Assembly: GCA_020632575.1 (NCBI GenBank)
Contig: JACKFH010000029.1
Coordinates: forward strand, 1-50,030
DNA from: Candidatus Omnitrophota bacterium
Lineage (GTDB): Bacteria; Hinthialibacterota; Hinthialibacteria; OLB16
DNA: 50,030 bases
Reading direction: 5' to 3'
Part shown: positions 35,156-42,932 of the stretch, piece by piece
How positions within the stretch are numbered: position 1 is the first letter of the stretch
Layout: every line of letters starts with the position of its first letter
Notes under the pieces: model-generated
Database searches by the model: none
Told to the model about the DNA's origin: nothing
What the model saw: only the letters and a program-made list of their open reading frames with translations
Program-made: the position numbers and the translations under genes

Positions 35156-36646
35156 ATGAATCAAATCTACCTGGCATTCGATCTCGGGGCGGAAAGCGGG
35201 CGTGCGCTGGCCGGCATCTTTTCCGATGGGAAACTGAAACTCGAGGAGATCCACCGTTTCGAGAATCGGCCGGTCCACTTGAGGGGAACGCTTCATTGGG
35301 ACTTTCCGAGGATCTTCTCGGAAATCCTGGAGGCCCTCGGCAAGTTCATCCGCCGTTACAACACTCCACCGGCGGGGGTTTCCTGCGATAGTTGGGGAGT
35401 GGACTTCGGATTGATCGATTCAAGGGGGCACCTCCTGGGAAATCCGGTCCATTACCGCGATAAGCGCACCGAGGGGATGAGCGACCTTGTGTTTCAAAAA
35501 GTCCCGGAGGAGAAGATCTACGGGATCACCGGTCTGCAGCTCCTCAAGTTCGACACCCTCTTTCAGGTCGAATCCCTGGACTCGGCCAACGATCCCCAAT
35601 GGGGGGCCGCCAGCCAGTTCCTGACCATCGCCGATCTGGTTCATTACCACCTTTGCGGCGCGCAGGTGATCGAATCCTCTCTGGCCTCGACCACGCATCT
35701 TTACGACGCCACCCAGCGGGATTGGGCCAGAGACCTGATCCAAGAGTTGGGGTACGACATCGAAAAATTTCCAGAGGTGGTCCCCTCGGGAACCCGGATC
35801 GGAACCATCGACGAGGAAGTGGCGGAGGTCCTTCGCCTGGAGCCGAGGTTCCGTAACTTCCCCATTATCGCCTCGCTTTCCCATGACACCGGCGCGGCGG
35901 TGGCGGCGGTTCCCGCCGAGAAAGGATCCAAATGGGCTTACCTCTCCTCGGGGACTTGGTCTCTCTTGGGAATCGAAATTCCCGAACCGATTCTGTCCGA
36001 AGAGGCGAGAAAAGAGGATTTCACGAACGAAGGCGGGGCTGAGGGGACGGTTCGTTTCCTCAAAAATATCATGGGCCTCTGGATTCTCCAGGAGTGCCGT
36101 CGCACCTGGGAGGCGGGAGGAAACTCGGTGGGTTATTCGGAAATCGCCGGATTGGCGGGAGAGGCCGAACCCTTCGCTTCGTTGATCCACCCCGACGATC
36201 CCCGATTCTTTGCCCCGGGGGACATGGTGGGGCGCATTCAGGCCTACTGCAAAGAGACCAACCAACCCATTCCGAAGGAGATTGGCGAAATCGCCCGTTG
36301 CATTCTCGAAAGCCTCGCGCTCCGATACCGGCAGGTTCTGGAGAAGATTGAATCCCTCAATGGCGGCGAGACCATCGAAGTGCTGCATATTGTCGGCGGC
36401 GGCGGAAAGAACGAATTGCTCAACCAGATGATCGCCGACGTCCTGGGGATTCCTGTCCTGGTCGGCCCGACCGAGGCGACCGCCAGCGGCAATCTGGTGA
36501 CCCAGGCGGTGGCGATGAACGAGGTCGAGGACCTCTGGGCTGGCCGTGAGATCATCAAGCGGTCGTTCGAGATCCGTGAATTCAAGCCGGATGGCGATGA
36601 GGATTGGGACGCGGCGTATGAGCGGTTTTTGAAGTTGGTGGGGTGA
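35156..36646 (+). CDS. rhaB: Rhamnulokinase
   Basis: 496 residues, FGGY family. It phosphorylates L-rhamnulose at C1. 'YLAFDLGAESGRALAGIFSD' is the N-terminal phosphate-binding motif; 'CDSWGVDFGLID', 'YRDKRTEGM', 'TGLQLLKFDTLFQ', 'SLSHDTGAAVAAVPAE' with 'LSSGTWSLLGIE', and 'HIVGGGGKNELLNQMIADV' are rhamnulokinase signatures. The start follows CAAAGGAACTCGACC. No isomerase, aldolase or rhamnose transporter is next to it, so the pathway is dispersed or lies outside the window. The downstream repeat at 36649 may end transcription. Confidence 0.95.
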   Translation: MNQIYLAFDLGAESGRALAGIFSDGKLKLEEIHRFENRPVHLRGTLHWDFPRIFSEILEALGKFIRRYNTPPAGVSCDSWGVDFGLIDSRGHLLGNPVHYRDKRTEGMSDLVFQKVPEEKIYGITGLQLLKFDTLFQVESLDSANDPQWGAASQFLTIADLVHYHLCGAQVIESSLASTTHLYDATQRDWARDLIQELGYDIEKFPEVVPSGTRIGTIDEEVAEVLRLEPRFRNFPIIASLSHDTGAAVAAVPAEKGSKWAYLSSGTWSLLGIEIPEPILSEEARKEDFTNEGGAEGTVRFLKNIMGLWILQECRRTWEAGGNSVGYSEIAGLAGEAEPFASLIHPDDPRFFAPGDMVGRIQAYCKETNQPIPKEIGEIARCILESLALRYRQVLEKIESLNGGETIEVLHIVGGGGKNELLNQMIADVLGIPVLVGPTEATASGNLVTQAVAMNEVEDLWAGREIIKRSFEIREFKPDGDEDWDAAYERFLKLVG

Positions 36647-36648
36647 AA

Positions 36649-36692
36649 CCCCTCCCCCTAGCCCCCTCCCCGCGCTGCGGAGAGGGGGAACT
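36649..36692. repeat. CCCCTC/GAGGGG hairpin repeat, family C, copy 1
   Basis: A GC-rich imperfect hairpin (CCCCCTCCCCGC-GCT-GCGGAGAGGGGG at 36662-36688) sits 15 bases after rhaB, preceded by CCCTCCCCCTAG. Copies with the same layout occur at 42824-42912. It might double as a terminator for rhaB. Confidence 0.7.
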
Positions 36693-36741
36693 GCCTACCG
36701 TTCCGTTTAACCGCTAGATCATTGAGCGTCGAAGACGCCGA

Positions 36742-37452
36742 TTACTGGTCTCCCCACACTGAGATCTCGATGGCTCTTCTTTCGAGTCCTCGCAGGTTAT
36801 CCGGATAATCCCCGCAGGTTGCCTCCTCGGCTAAGTCTTCCGGGATGGGAACCTCGATCCCATGTTTCCGACAGATGGCGTTCCATAAAGCTTCGAGGTC
36901 TTCGATTCGTTCGGAAAGTGAGGGCATTCGTATTTGGAGGGGGGAGATCCGCGCCATGAGATCCTGACGAAAACGGTTCTCGCGGACCTCTTCTTCAAGA
37001 TCGCGGTTGGTCGCAACCACAAGACGAACGTCGACGCGGCGGGAGCGGTCGGCGCCGAGCGGTTCGATCATTCCCCGGTCGAGCGCTTTCAGAAGCATGG
37101 GTTGCGCCTCCAATCCGAGTTCACCGATTTCATCGAGAAAAAGCGTTCCCCGATCCGCTTGTTCGAAGAGCCCCTTGCGACGATTCCCCGCCCCGGTGAA
37201 GGAGCCCTTTTCATGTCCGAAGAGAGTCGATTGAAGGGTGGCCAGGTTGTTCCAGCAGGCGGTGTTGGCCTCCACGAACCGTTGACTGGAACGAGCGGAG
37301 TGTTGGTGGATCCATTCGGCCGCGGCCTGTTTGCCGGAACCGCTGGGACCGGTGATTAGGATGGCGTGAGAGGTTTTCGCCGCAGTCCGAATCCGTTCGC
37401 GAACGCGCTGGATTGCGGGACTTTCACCGAGTAGGGGGAGTGGGTGGCTCAT
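36742..37452 (-). CDS. Minimal sigma-54-interacting AAA+ protein
   Basis: 236 residues, only the AAA+ module of bacterial enhancer-binding proteins. Walker A is 'ITGPSGSGKQAAAEWIHQHS', the sigma-54 loop is 'FGHEKGSFTGAGNRRKGLF' (GSFTGA), Walker B 'GTLFLDEIGELGLEAQ', sensor 1 'VRLVVATNRDLEEEV', and the Arg-finger region 'FRQDLMARISPLQIRMPSL'. The lid is short (CGDYPDNLRGLERRAIEI) and the protein ends there, with no receiver or GAF domain before and no Fis-type helix-turn-helix after. The ATG at 37452 is preceded by GGAGG, which lies in the arm of a terminator-like hairpin. The nearest upstream gene on the strand encodes a pseudopilin. Confidence 0.85.
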   Translation of the reverse strand: MSHPLPLLGESPAIQRVRERIRTAAKTSHAILITGPSGSGKQAAAEWIHQHSARSSQRFVEANTACWNNLATLQSTLFGHEKGSFTGAGNRRKGLFEQADRGTLFLDEIGELGLEAQPMLLKALDRGMIEPLGADRSRRVDVRLVVATNRDLEEEVRENRFRQDLMARISPLQIRMPSLSERIEDLEALWNAICRKHGIEVPIPEDLAEEATCGDYPDNLRGLERRAIEISVWGDQ

Positions 37453-37488
37453 AAAAAAATCCTCCAAGAATTAGTTTCTTGGAGGATT
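37453..37488 (-). terminator. Hairpin plus T-tract overlapping a ribosome-binding site
   Basis: A perfect 13-bp inverted repeat (arms 37458-37470 and 37476-37488, loop of 5) reads on the minus strand AATCCTCCAAGAA ... TTCTTGGAGGATT followed at once by TTTTT and then ATG. It has the form of a rho-independent terminator. Its 3' arm contains GGAGG, the Shine-Dalgarno sequence of the AAA+ gene. It can end the pseudopilin transcript and also hide the ribosome site of the next gene. Confidence 0.75.
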
Positions 37489-37564
37489 CTGATTGTCGTT
37501 CGGGGTCCCGGTCGAGAACGGGGGTTTGGGGTCGTCCGCCGGCTAAGGGAACGGGACTTTCGAA

Positions 37565-37645
37565 CCCGTCATTCTCGCGCAGGCGGGAATCCAGGGGGCC
37601 TCCTTGGCATCGGCTCTAGATTCCCGCCTTCGCGGGAATGACGGG
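37565..37645. repeat. Paired-hairpin repeat, family A, copy 2
   Basis: Ends CCCGTCATTC and GAATGACGGG are inverted. Inside are two hairpins, ATTCTCGC-GCAG-GCGGGAAT (imperfect) and ATTCCCGC-CTTC-GCGGGAAT. Two further partial GGAATGACGG fragments follow at 37656 and 37677. Same architecture as 2443-2512. It lies between the pseudopilin gene and the terminator-like hairpin. Confidence 0.8.
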
Positions 37646-37696
37646 TAAAGCCGAAGGAATGACGGGGAAGAATTCGGGAATGACGGCCCGTAAATC

Positions 37697-38566
37697 TTAC
37701 CAGTTGTTGATATCGTCCTCGGCGAACGTGGTGTCGTTCCCGGATCGCTGGTCGCCTTCCCAATCGGAGGCGTCGACCAAGTTGTCGTAATCGTTGTCAT
37801 AGCTATCGGCCCAATCGAGGTTGCCGGGCTGGGTCATGCCGAAGTTGGTGTCATCCTCGGCGCAGGTGATCCCATCGGGTCCGGCCGACCAAAACTGGCC
37901 AGTCTCGAGACCATACGGGACATTGTTCCATTCGCCGTAATCGTTGAACGCGGTCTCGTCGCTTATCGCGATAAACTGACGCCAGGGAGACGCCTCCTTG
38001 TTAAAGACTTTTCGAAGGTCGGTCGGCGAAATGTACAGAACGGGCCGTCCCCACGGATCGATGATCGGCTCGTAGTTGACTCCGGGAATTTGGAGATCGT
38101 CCTTGCCGATATCCAGGTTCATCGAACTCTGATCCACTGGGCTGGTAGAGGTGGAGCCATAGGCTTTCACATCGATTGGGTTTTCGGTGTACCCGGTCCA
38201 ATCATCCCCGCTGCCCGGTGTGTGTCGCCCGATCTCGCCTGTGTCGAAATCCCGGTAAGGAGGATTGTAACGGCGGGACTTCTTGGCGTTGAAGGGGGCC
38301 AATCCGGAGAGGGCGTAGTAGACATTCTGAGAGCCGCTGGGGATTTTCTTGCGCGTGTCGGTCATGTACTCGGCGACCGCCGCCTCGTAAGTCATGATCT
38401 GGGTCTGTCCCTGAGCGAACTTGGCTCGCTTGACCGCGTTGAGAAAATTCGGGACAGCGATGCCGACCAGGATCAGAATGACCCCGATCACAACAAGCAT
38501 CTCGATCAAGGTAAACCCCTGTTTTTGGGTCTTTCGATAATTCATCAGGCGATTGAGTGAGTTCAT
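37697..38566 (-). CDS. Type II secretion GspG-like pseudopilin
   Basis: 289 residues. The prepilin signal is 'KTQKQGFTLIEMLVVIG', with predicted cleavage after Gly17, N-methylated Phe18 and Glu at mature position 5, followed by the hydrophobic helix 'VILILVGIAVPNFLNAVKRA'. GspG-like landmarks further on are 'IIDPWGRPVLYIS' and 'FWSAGPDGITCAEDD'. The Asp-rich end (DSYDNDYDNLVD, NDTTFAEDDINNW) may bind calcium. It is longer than a classical GspG (about 140-150), like the extended pseudopilins common in PVC-type genomes. No secretion ATPase or prepilin peptidase gene is in the window. Confidence 0.92.
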   Translation of the reverse strand: MNSLNRLMNYRKTQKQGFTLIEMLVVIGVILILVGIAVPNFLNAVKRAKFAQGQTQIMTYEAAVAEYMTDTRKKIPSGSQNVYYALSGLAPFNAKKSRRYNPPYRDFDTGEIGRHTPGSGDDWTGYTENPIDVKAYGSTSTSPVDQSSMNLDIGKDDLQIPGVNYEPIIDPWGRPVLYISPTDLRKVFNKEASPWRQFIAISDETAFNDYGEWNNVPYGLETGQFWSAGPDGITCAEDDTNFGMTQPGNLDWADSYDNDYDNLVDASDWEGDQRSGNDTTFAEDDINNW

Positions 38567-39071
38567 CCGAGTGTATAATCCTCCACCTAAAGGATAGGTT
38601 TACCTAGAACCCAGTGTCAACATTGTCTGCCGCTCTAATCGCATGGGCGCGGCGCATCCACTATCTAAGTTTCGCGGGTCCTGAAGGGAATGAAATCTCA
38701 TATCCACGCGAAAGGAAACCCCCTTGAATGTCGGAAAAGAAAGAAAAAGAAAGAAAAGGGATCGGTTGGACTGGAGGTGGGGAATGAATTTCTCCTAAAA
38801 TAACAAAGAAAATCCCAAACTAGACGCTTAAATTATTGACTCCGAACCCTCCCGATGGTAATTTAAGGTATGCTTTGGAAATCTGCTTGCATACGGCTCT
38901 GGCTCTAAACCCTTTTTTTGATATTAATTTTTTTGTGTTCCGTAAATTGAATGGTTTCAATCGAAGGGGGAAGTCTTTTCCTTCCCTCCTCCTCTCTCAA
39001 AAGTCCTAGAGACAGGTTTTAAGTGTCTTTCCAACGCAGAACGCTAATCTCTACTTTGGAGGAACATTGAA
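38567..39071. other. Gene-free 505-bp region before PEP-CTERM gene
   Basis: No gene found. It is AT-richer than its surroundings and holds a purine-rich tract (GAAAAGAAAGAAAAAGAAAG, about 38737-38757), a candidate promoter at 38836-38864, and a T-rich stretch near 38910-38940. It is divergent between the pseudopilin gene and the second PEP-CTERM gene. Confidence 0.5.
38836..38864 (+). promoter_or_regulatory. Candidate sigma-70 promoter
   Basis: TTGACT, a 17-base spacer and TAATTT. If used, it would give a leader of about 200 bases for the PEP-CTERM gene at 39072. Based on consensus match only. Confidence 0.3.
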
Positions 39072-39908
39072 ATGAAGTGGTATTGTACGGCTTTTATGGC
39101 TTTCTTGTTTTTTGGTTGCATCGGATTGGATCGGGCTGAAGCAAACCATTACAACAACCCCGATCCCTGGTGGGACAAGGACTATAGCTGGTGCCTCGAT
39201 CCCTATAACGACGCGGCGGGCGGAAATCTCTTCGAGGTCTACAAAATCGGACACGCGATCGAGAATGGCAAGTTGTATGTCTCGGTCAAAACCGGTTTCC
39301 CGATCGGGGGCGCTCGCGGCGGAGACAGTTATGACAACCGGACCTGGTTCTCGCCGGGCGACCTGTATTTGAATGTCGGAGGAATGTTCCAAACCGGCAA
39401 CGGGACGGTCTACGGCATCGGGACGACCGATCACAGCGGCGACCGAACCAGCGATCCGAACGATGGTCCCTGGGAAACCGTCTATGACGGTAAACTGTAT
39501 ATTGGTTCGAATTTCGCCACTGGAACCTACGAGACCTATCCGACCAACACTCCCAGCGATGGGAACAATTCCGACAACATGAACAACTACCCAACGCTGA
39601 TCATGAACTACTTGACCAAGGTCTCCGGTTCGAGCGGTTTCCACTACAACGACGGCTGGAACTACAACGAATATTTCTACTGGGTGGACCTTGCGGCTAT
39701 CGGACTGGATGTTTGTGAGGATGGGTCCTGCGCCGGCGGGACCGGATTGACTCAATCCCTGCAGATCACCTGGGCCATGGAATGCGGCAACGATCTCGCC
39801 GAGTGTAAGATCGAGGCCTGCGAAAACGAGGTCCCCGAACCCTCGACAGTCGCTCTTGTGGGCGCCGGCGTTCTTGCCTTGGGCAAACGTCGTCGGTTCC
39901 GTTTGTGA
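39072..39908 (+). CDS. PEP-CTERM exosortase-dependent surface protein (XDD3-like)
   Basis: 278 residues. A signal peptide (KWYCTAFMAFLFFGCIGLDR) ends near AEA. The body has 'GGNLFEVYKIGHAIENGKLY' with 'VSVKTGFPIGG', and many Gly/Asn/Asp/Tyr (DNRTWFSPGDLYLNVGG; DGWNYNEYFYWVD), resembling XDD-type exosortase-dependent proteins. The C-terminal tail is VPEPSTVALVGAGVLALG plus KRRRFRL, the PEP-CTERM signal. Shine-Dalgarno TTTGGAGGAAC precedes the ATG. A perfect GC-rich hairpin follows 28 bases after the stop. Two Cys pairs near the end (VCEDGSCAGG, MECGNDLAECKIEACEN) may form disulfides. Confidence 0.9.
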   Translation: MKWYCTAFMAFLFFGCIGLDRAEANHYNNPDPWWDKDYSWCLDPYNDAAGGNLFEVYKIGHAIENGKLYVSVKTGFPIGGARGGDSYDNRTWFSPGDLYLNVGGMFQTGNGTVYGIGTTDHSGDRTSDPNDGPWETVYDGKLYIGSNFATGTYETYPTNTPSDGNNSDNMNNYPTLIMNYLTKVSGSSGFHYNDGWNYNEYFYWVDLAAIGLDVCEDGSCAGGTGLTQSLQITWAMECGNDLAECKIEACENEVPEPSTVALVGAGVLALGKRRRFRL

Positions 39909-39936
39909 CCGAAACCATTCAATGACACCCCTCAAG

Positions 39937-39969
39937 CAAACGGGTCGGTCCCAGGGACCGACCCGTTTG
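39937..39969 (+). terminator. Perfect GC-rich hairpin after PEP-CTERM gene
   Basis: Arms of 16 bases (CAAACGGGTCGGTCCC and its complement) around a single A; in practice the loop would open a few pairs. No T-tract follows. It is similar in nature to 1321-1344 behind the other PEP-CTERM gene. Confidence 0.7.
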
Positions 39970-40013
39970 CGCGGGACCGAGGCGTCGTCCAGAATGGTCA
40001 GTCGAGAATTTGC

Positions 40014-40035
40014 TTGACAACCGATATCGGTCAAA
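40014..40035. promoter_or_regulatory. Palindrome in the putative ybjQ promoter
   Basis: The perfect 12-base palindrome ACCGATATCGGT (40020-40031) is flanked by TTGACA on the left and CAAA on the right, giving a longer imperfect dyad. TTGACA matches a -35 box, but no good -10 box follows. Possible operator for the two ybjQ-type genes. Confidence 0.35.
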
Positions 40036-40089
40036 GGATCCTTGCCGACCGCTCGAAAGCGTTGAGGTCCGAAAGGTCAGGATTGCCGA

Positions 40090-40419
40090 ATGATCGTTGT
40101 CAACACCGAAACCATCCCCGGGATGCGAATCGTTCAGGTCCGCGGAATCGTTCAGGGGAACACAGTCCGCTCCAAACACATGGGGCGCGACATCATGGCG
40201 GGGTTCAAAAACCTTGTCGGCGGTGAGTTGAAGGGGTACACCGAACTCTTGACCGAGGCGCGTCGCGAGGCTCTCTCGAGAATGCTCGGAGAGGCCGAGC
40301 AGTTGGGCGCCAACGCGGTGGTCAATGTTCGGTTCAGCACCAGCGCGGTCACTCAGGGCGCCGCCGAACTCTATGCCTACGGCACCGCGGTGATCGCGGA
40401 GACCGAGGACGAGTTCTAG
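40090..40419 (+). CDS. ybjQ: YbjQ/DUF74 family protein
   Basis: 109 residues, exact family length. Motifs 'TETIPGMRIVQVRGIVQGNT', 'KNLVGGELKGYTELLTEARR' with 'EALSRM' next, and 'LGANAVVNVRF' are diagnostic. The family is a small pentameric domain sometimes annotated as heavy-metal-binding; its role is not established. The ATG at 40090 follows GGTCAGGATTGCCGA with weak Shine-Dalgarno. A second, membrane-anchored family member starts 12 bases downstream. Confidence 0.93.
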   Translation: MIVVNTETIPGMRIVQVRGIVQGNTVRSKHMGRDIMAGFKNLVGGELKGYTELLTEARREALSRMLGEAEQLGANAVVNVRFSTSAVTQGAAELYAYGTAVIAETEDEF

Positions 40420-40431
40420 GAGACTTCGAAA

Positions 40432-40932
40432 ATGACTCCGGAACTGGTCCCGATCTTGGTCTATGTCGTTCCATTTCTCTTTCTCATGAGTTTGGGAATC
40501 TTTGTCGGAAAAACCACCGAGATTCGTCATCTCCGAGACCTCCACCGTCGCGAAATGGAAACCGCTCACATGGCGGTGAGCGACCTTAAAACCTTTCCCG
40601 GTCTTGTGGGAAACGAACCTCAGGGGATCCTCGTCTCCGGGGAGGTTGTCATCGCGACGGATTATCTGAAATCCTTCCTCGCCGGTTTGAGAAAAATCGT
40701 AGGCGGACGTGTCGGCAGTTATGAAACCTTGGTGATGCGCGCGCGCCGGGAGGCCATTCTCCGAATGAAACAGGAAGCGTTGGCACTCGGATTCAACGCC
40801 GTGTGCAACATCCGGCTCGACACCGCCGACATTGGCGGTAATACCACGAACAGAAAAATCGCAATGGTCGCCGTACTCGCAAGCGGAACCGCCTACCGGA
40901 TCGGCGCGAACCATCCCCCCAACAAGTTCTAG
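40432..40932 (+). CDS. Membrane-anchored YbjQ-domain protein
   Basis: 166 residues. A TM helix (LVPILVYVVPFLFLMSLGIF) at about 5-25 is followed by a helical linker and a YbjQ-like domain at about 60-160 (GILVSGEVVIATDYLKSFLA, LRKIVGGRVGSYETLVMRAR, REAILRMKQEALALGFNAVC). It shares the order of motifs with the gene just upstream but is more diverged. A Shine-Dalgarno GGAG precedes the ATG. The two probably assemble together, the anchored one tethering the ring at the inner membrane; this is inference. Its TAG stop overlaps the stop of the convergent TIG gene. Confidence 0.85.
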   Translation: MTPELVPILVYVVPFLFLMSLGIFVGKTTEIRHLRDLHRREMETAHMAVSDLKTFPGLVGNEPQGILVSGEVVIATDYLKSFLAGLRKIVGGRVGSYETLVMRARREAILRMKQEALALGFNAVCNIRLDTADIGGNTTNRKIAMVAVLASGTAYRIGANHPPNKF

Positions 40933-42701
40933 GACCCGATCAAGTCTTTCCAAAGATTCGAGAGCTGAAAAAGAATCTCCGGATCGACATCGTTCCCACG
41001 AATCGAAATGATGATCACCAACAAATCCTCCTCGTTGACGATATCGTCATCCACGGGATCGACATTGAAGGTCGGAGGAGGCTCCATCGAGGGGGTCGCA
41101 GTCGGACTCAAGGTCGGCGTCGGAGTGCTTGTCGCCGTTGGAGTGTTCGAGGGTGTCGGAGTCCGGGTTTCCGTGGGAGTCAGTTCGCCATAAACGAAGC
41201 CATCCTTCAATGTCCCCCGCAGGTTGGTGAACAGTTCCACCGAGACATCGACCGAGCCTGGGTCTGCCATCGGGGCATTGCAGGTGATCGTGTTGGAATC
41301 GAGGACGGCCACATTGTTCGCCTCCTCTTCCCCGAAATAGACACGAGCCCCGGAACCAAAATGGGCTCCCGCGATGGTCACTGAAGTTCCACCCGCCGGC
41401 GGACCCGTATCGGGTGAGACGGAATCGACCACCGGTTGGTCGGCAAAGTAGAGAGCGAGTGACCAATCCTGGAAGGGGGCGCTCAAGAAATCGTTGAAGT
41501 TGGCGCTGATGCGCGCGGGACCGGAGACTGTGAATTCTCCCGCTCCGGAGCCAGTGACATCGACGATTCGAGTGCTGTTGCAAATCACCGGGGCGTAAAA
41601 ATAGGTCAGGCTGGTGCAAGTCACATTCGTCCCCGCCAAATTCCCATCACCACGCCGAAAACCACGCACCGCCGTGCTGTCGTTAAAGGCTTCGAAATTG
41701 AGTTCGTCTCCCGGTCCGCCAAAGACCGGACTGGTGATGGGAATGAAGGCCCAGGCCTCCCATCGTAATCGGCCAGCCCCGGGGATATTGAAATTGAAAT
41801 CCTCGAACTGCTGCTTGGATTCCGGGTCGGCGTTGACATTGGCCTGCTCTTCAAAAAAGCCGGAATAGGTTCCCAGGAGTCGCTCAGTGGATTGAGCCGG
41901 GCCGCGAGTCTTGGCCGCGGTGTAAGTGAATCCACCCGGCAAGGTTGTGAAAACTCCCCAAGGCCTTCCATAGTTCCATCGCGCCTCAATCGGGTCGGGC
42001 GCCAGGACAGTCACATCAGTGGCTCCCGCAATACAAGGCGGGGTTTTACAGACGATCTGAGTCGGACTGAGCACCACGGTGTCCGTTGCCGCGACGCCTC
42101 CGAATAGGACCACCGAGTCTTCTTCGAAGTAATTACCGTTGACGGTGACCGTTTCCCATCCGCCAAGCGATCCTTCGTCAGGAACGACATTGGTGATATC
42201 GGGCCCGGGTTGGAAGTTGACGGTCAGTGTGTAGTTCTGAGCGGCGTGACCGCTGAACTCGCCAAAGGTGTTGTATGTCGCCGGACCCAACAATTCGATG
42301 GACAGACTTCCGGAAGTCGGCGGGTCCCAAACCGAGGTGCAGATGGCGGGATTGCTGCCAAAGGCGTTGCATTCCGGGTAATCGGGGCGAAGGCTGATTT
42401 CTTGCCCGTTGAAGGTGATGGTCTGAACAGTCGAGTCGTGGCGCTCGATGTTCTGGACCTCTTGGCGCACATTCGGAGTGGAGGTGACGATGAAAGTCAA
42501 CCTGCCTGAACGCGGGACCGAGATCGGACCGTAATCGACAGTCTGACGGGAGCCACCTGAAAATTGACCGGACTGTGCGGGGATGGTTCCGGTGGTTTCG
42601 AATAGATTTTGCGTCGGTGCTTGCGCAAAAACCGAATTTCCAAGCTGAAAACAGAGTGTAACAGCCGCCAACGCGGAGAGAAACTGGAGCCGAGAAGACA
42701 T
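40929..42701 (-). CDS. TIG-domain surface protein with Thr-Pro linker and dockerin-like tail
   Basis: 590 residues. The start at 42701 has AGGAGG upstream and a signal peptide (SRLQFLSALAAVTLCFQLGN, cleavage near VFAQA). A jelly-roll-like region (about 30-170) is followed by IPT/TIG domain 1 (about 175-255: PDITNVVPDEGSLGGWETVT), an intervening domain, TIG domain 2 (about 435-515: PVVDSVSPDTGPPAGGTSVT), a Thr-Pro linker (about 518-550) and a 45-residue tail (VNEEDLLVIIISIRG ... LFQLSNLWKDLIGS). The tail resembles that of the beta-helix protein at the window start. It is likely secreted and surface-bound. The opposing gene shares its stop codon bases. Confidence 0.87.
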   Translation of the reverse strand: MSSRLQFLSALAAVTLCFQLGNSVFAQAPTQNLFETTGTIPAQSGQFSGGSRQTVDYGPISVPRSGRLTFIVTSTPNVRQEVQNIERHDSTVQTITFNGQEISLRPDYPECNAFGSNPAICTSVWDPPTSGSLSIELLGPATYNTFGEFSGHAAQNYTLTVNFQPGPDITNVVPDEGSLGGWETVTVNGNYFEEDSVVLFGGVAATDTVVLSPTQIVCKTPPCIAGATDVTVLAPDPIEARWNYGRPWGVFTTLPGGFTYTAAKTRGPAQSTERLLGTYSGFFEEQANVNADPESKQQFEDFNFNIPGAGRLRWEAWAFIPITSPVFGGPGDELNFEAFNDSTAVRGFRRGDGNLAGTNVTCTSLTYFYAPVICNSTRIVDVTGSGAGEFTVSGPARISANFNDFLSAPFQDWSLALYFADQPVVDSVSPDTGPPAGGTSVTIAGAHFGSGARVYFGEEEANNVAVLDSNTITCNAPMADPGSVDVSVELFTNLRGTLKDGFVYGELTPTETRTPTPSNTPTATSTPTPTLSPTATPSMEPPPTFNVDPVDDDIVNEEDLLVIIISIRGNDVDPEILFQLSNLWKDLIGS

Positions 42702-42823
42702 TGGGAATGCCTCCTTTCTTGGTGTGGAAAAACAAACCAACCCAATCAAGGACGGTTACCCCTCATAACGAAAGGAAGTTAGGACTTTTGCGCGGCGGGG
42801 TCAATAAAAGAATTGTCTGGAAC

Positions 42824-42912
42824 CTCTCCCCCTAACCCCCTCTCCACCTTTTGGAGAGGGGGAACATCCTCCCCCTCCCCGCAAGCGGGGAGGGGGTCGG
42901 GGGGAGGGGTTT
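42824..42912. repeat. CCCCTC/GAGGGG hairpin repeats, family C, copy 2 (double)
   Basis: Two hairpins in tandem: CCCTCTCC-ACCTTTT-GGAGAGGG and CCCCTCCCCGC-AA-GCGGGGAGGGG, the first opened by CCTCTCCCCCTAACC and the second closed by GGTCGGGGGGAGGGG. The first unit is closely related to 36649-36692, including the trailing GGGGGAAC. It lies just downstream of the terminase stop (minus strand). Confidence 0.75.
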
Positions 42913-42932
42913 TGGTTCGTGGTGCCAATGAA

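Noticed and set aside
38567..38700. Sigma-54 (-24/-12) promoter for the pseudopilin gene
   Set aside because: No TGGCAC-N5-TTGC-like pair was found upstream, so a link to the nearby AAA+ protein is not supported.
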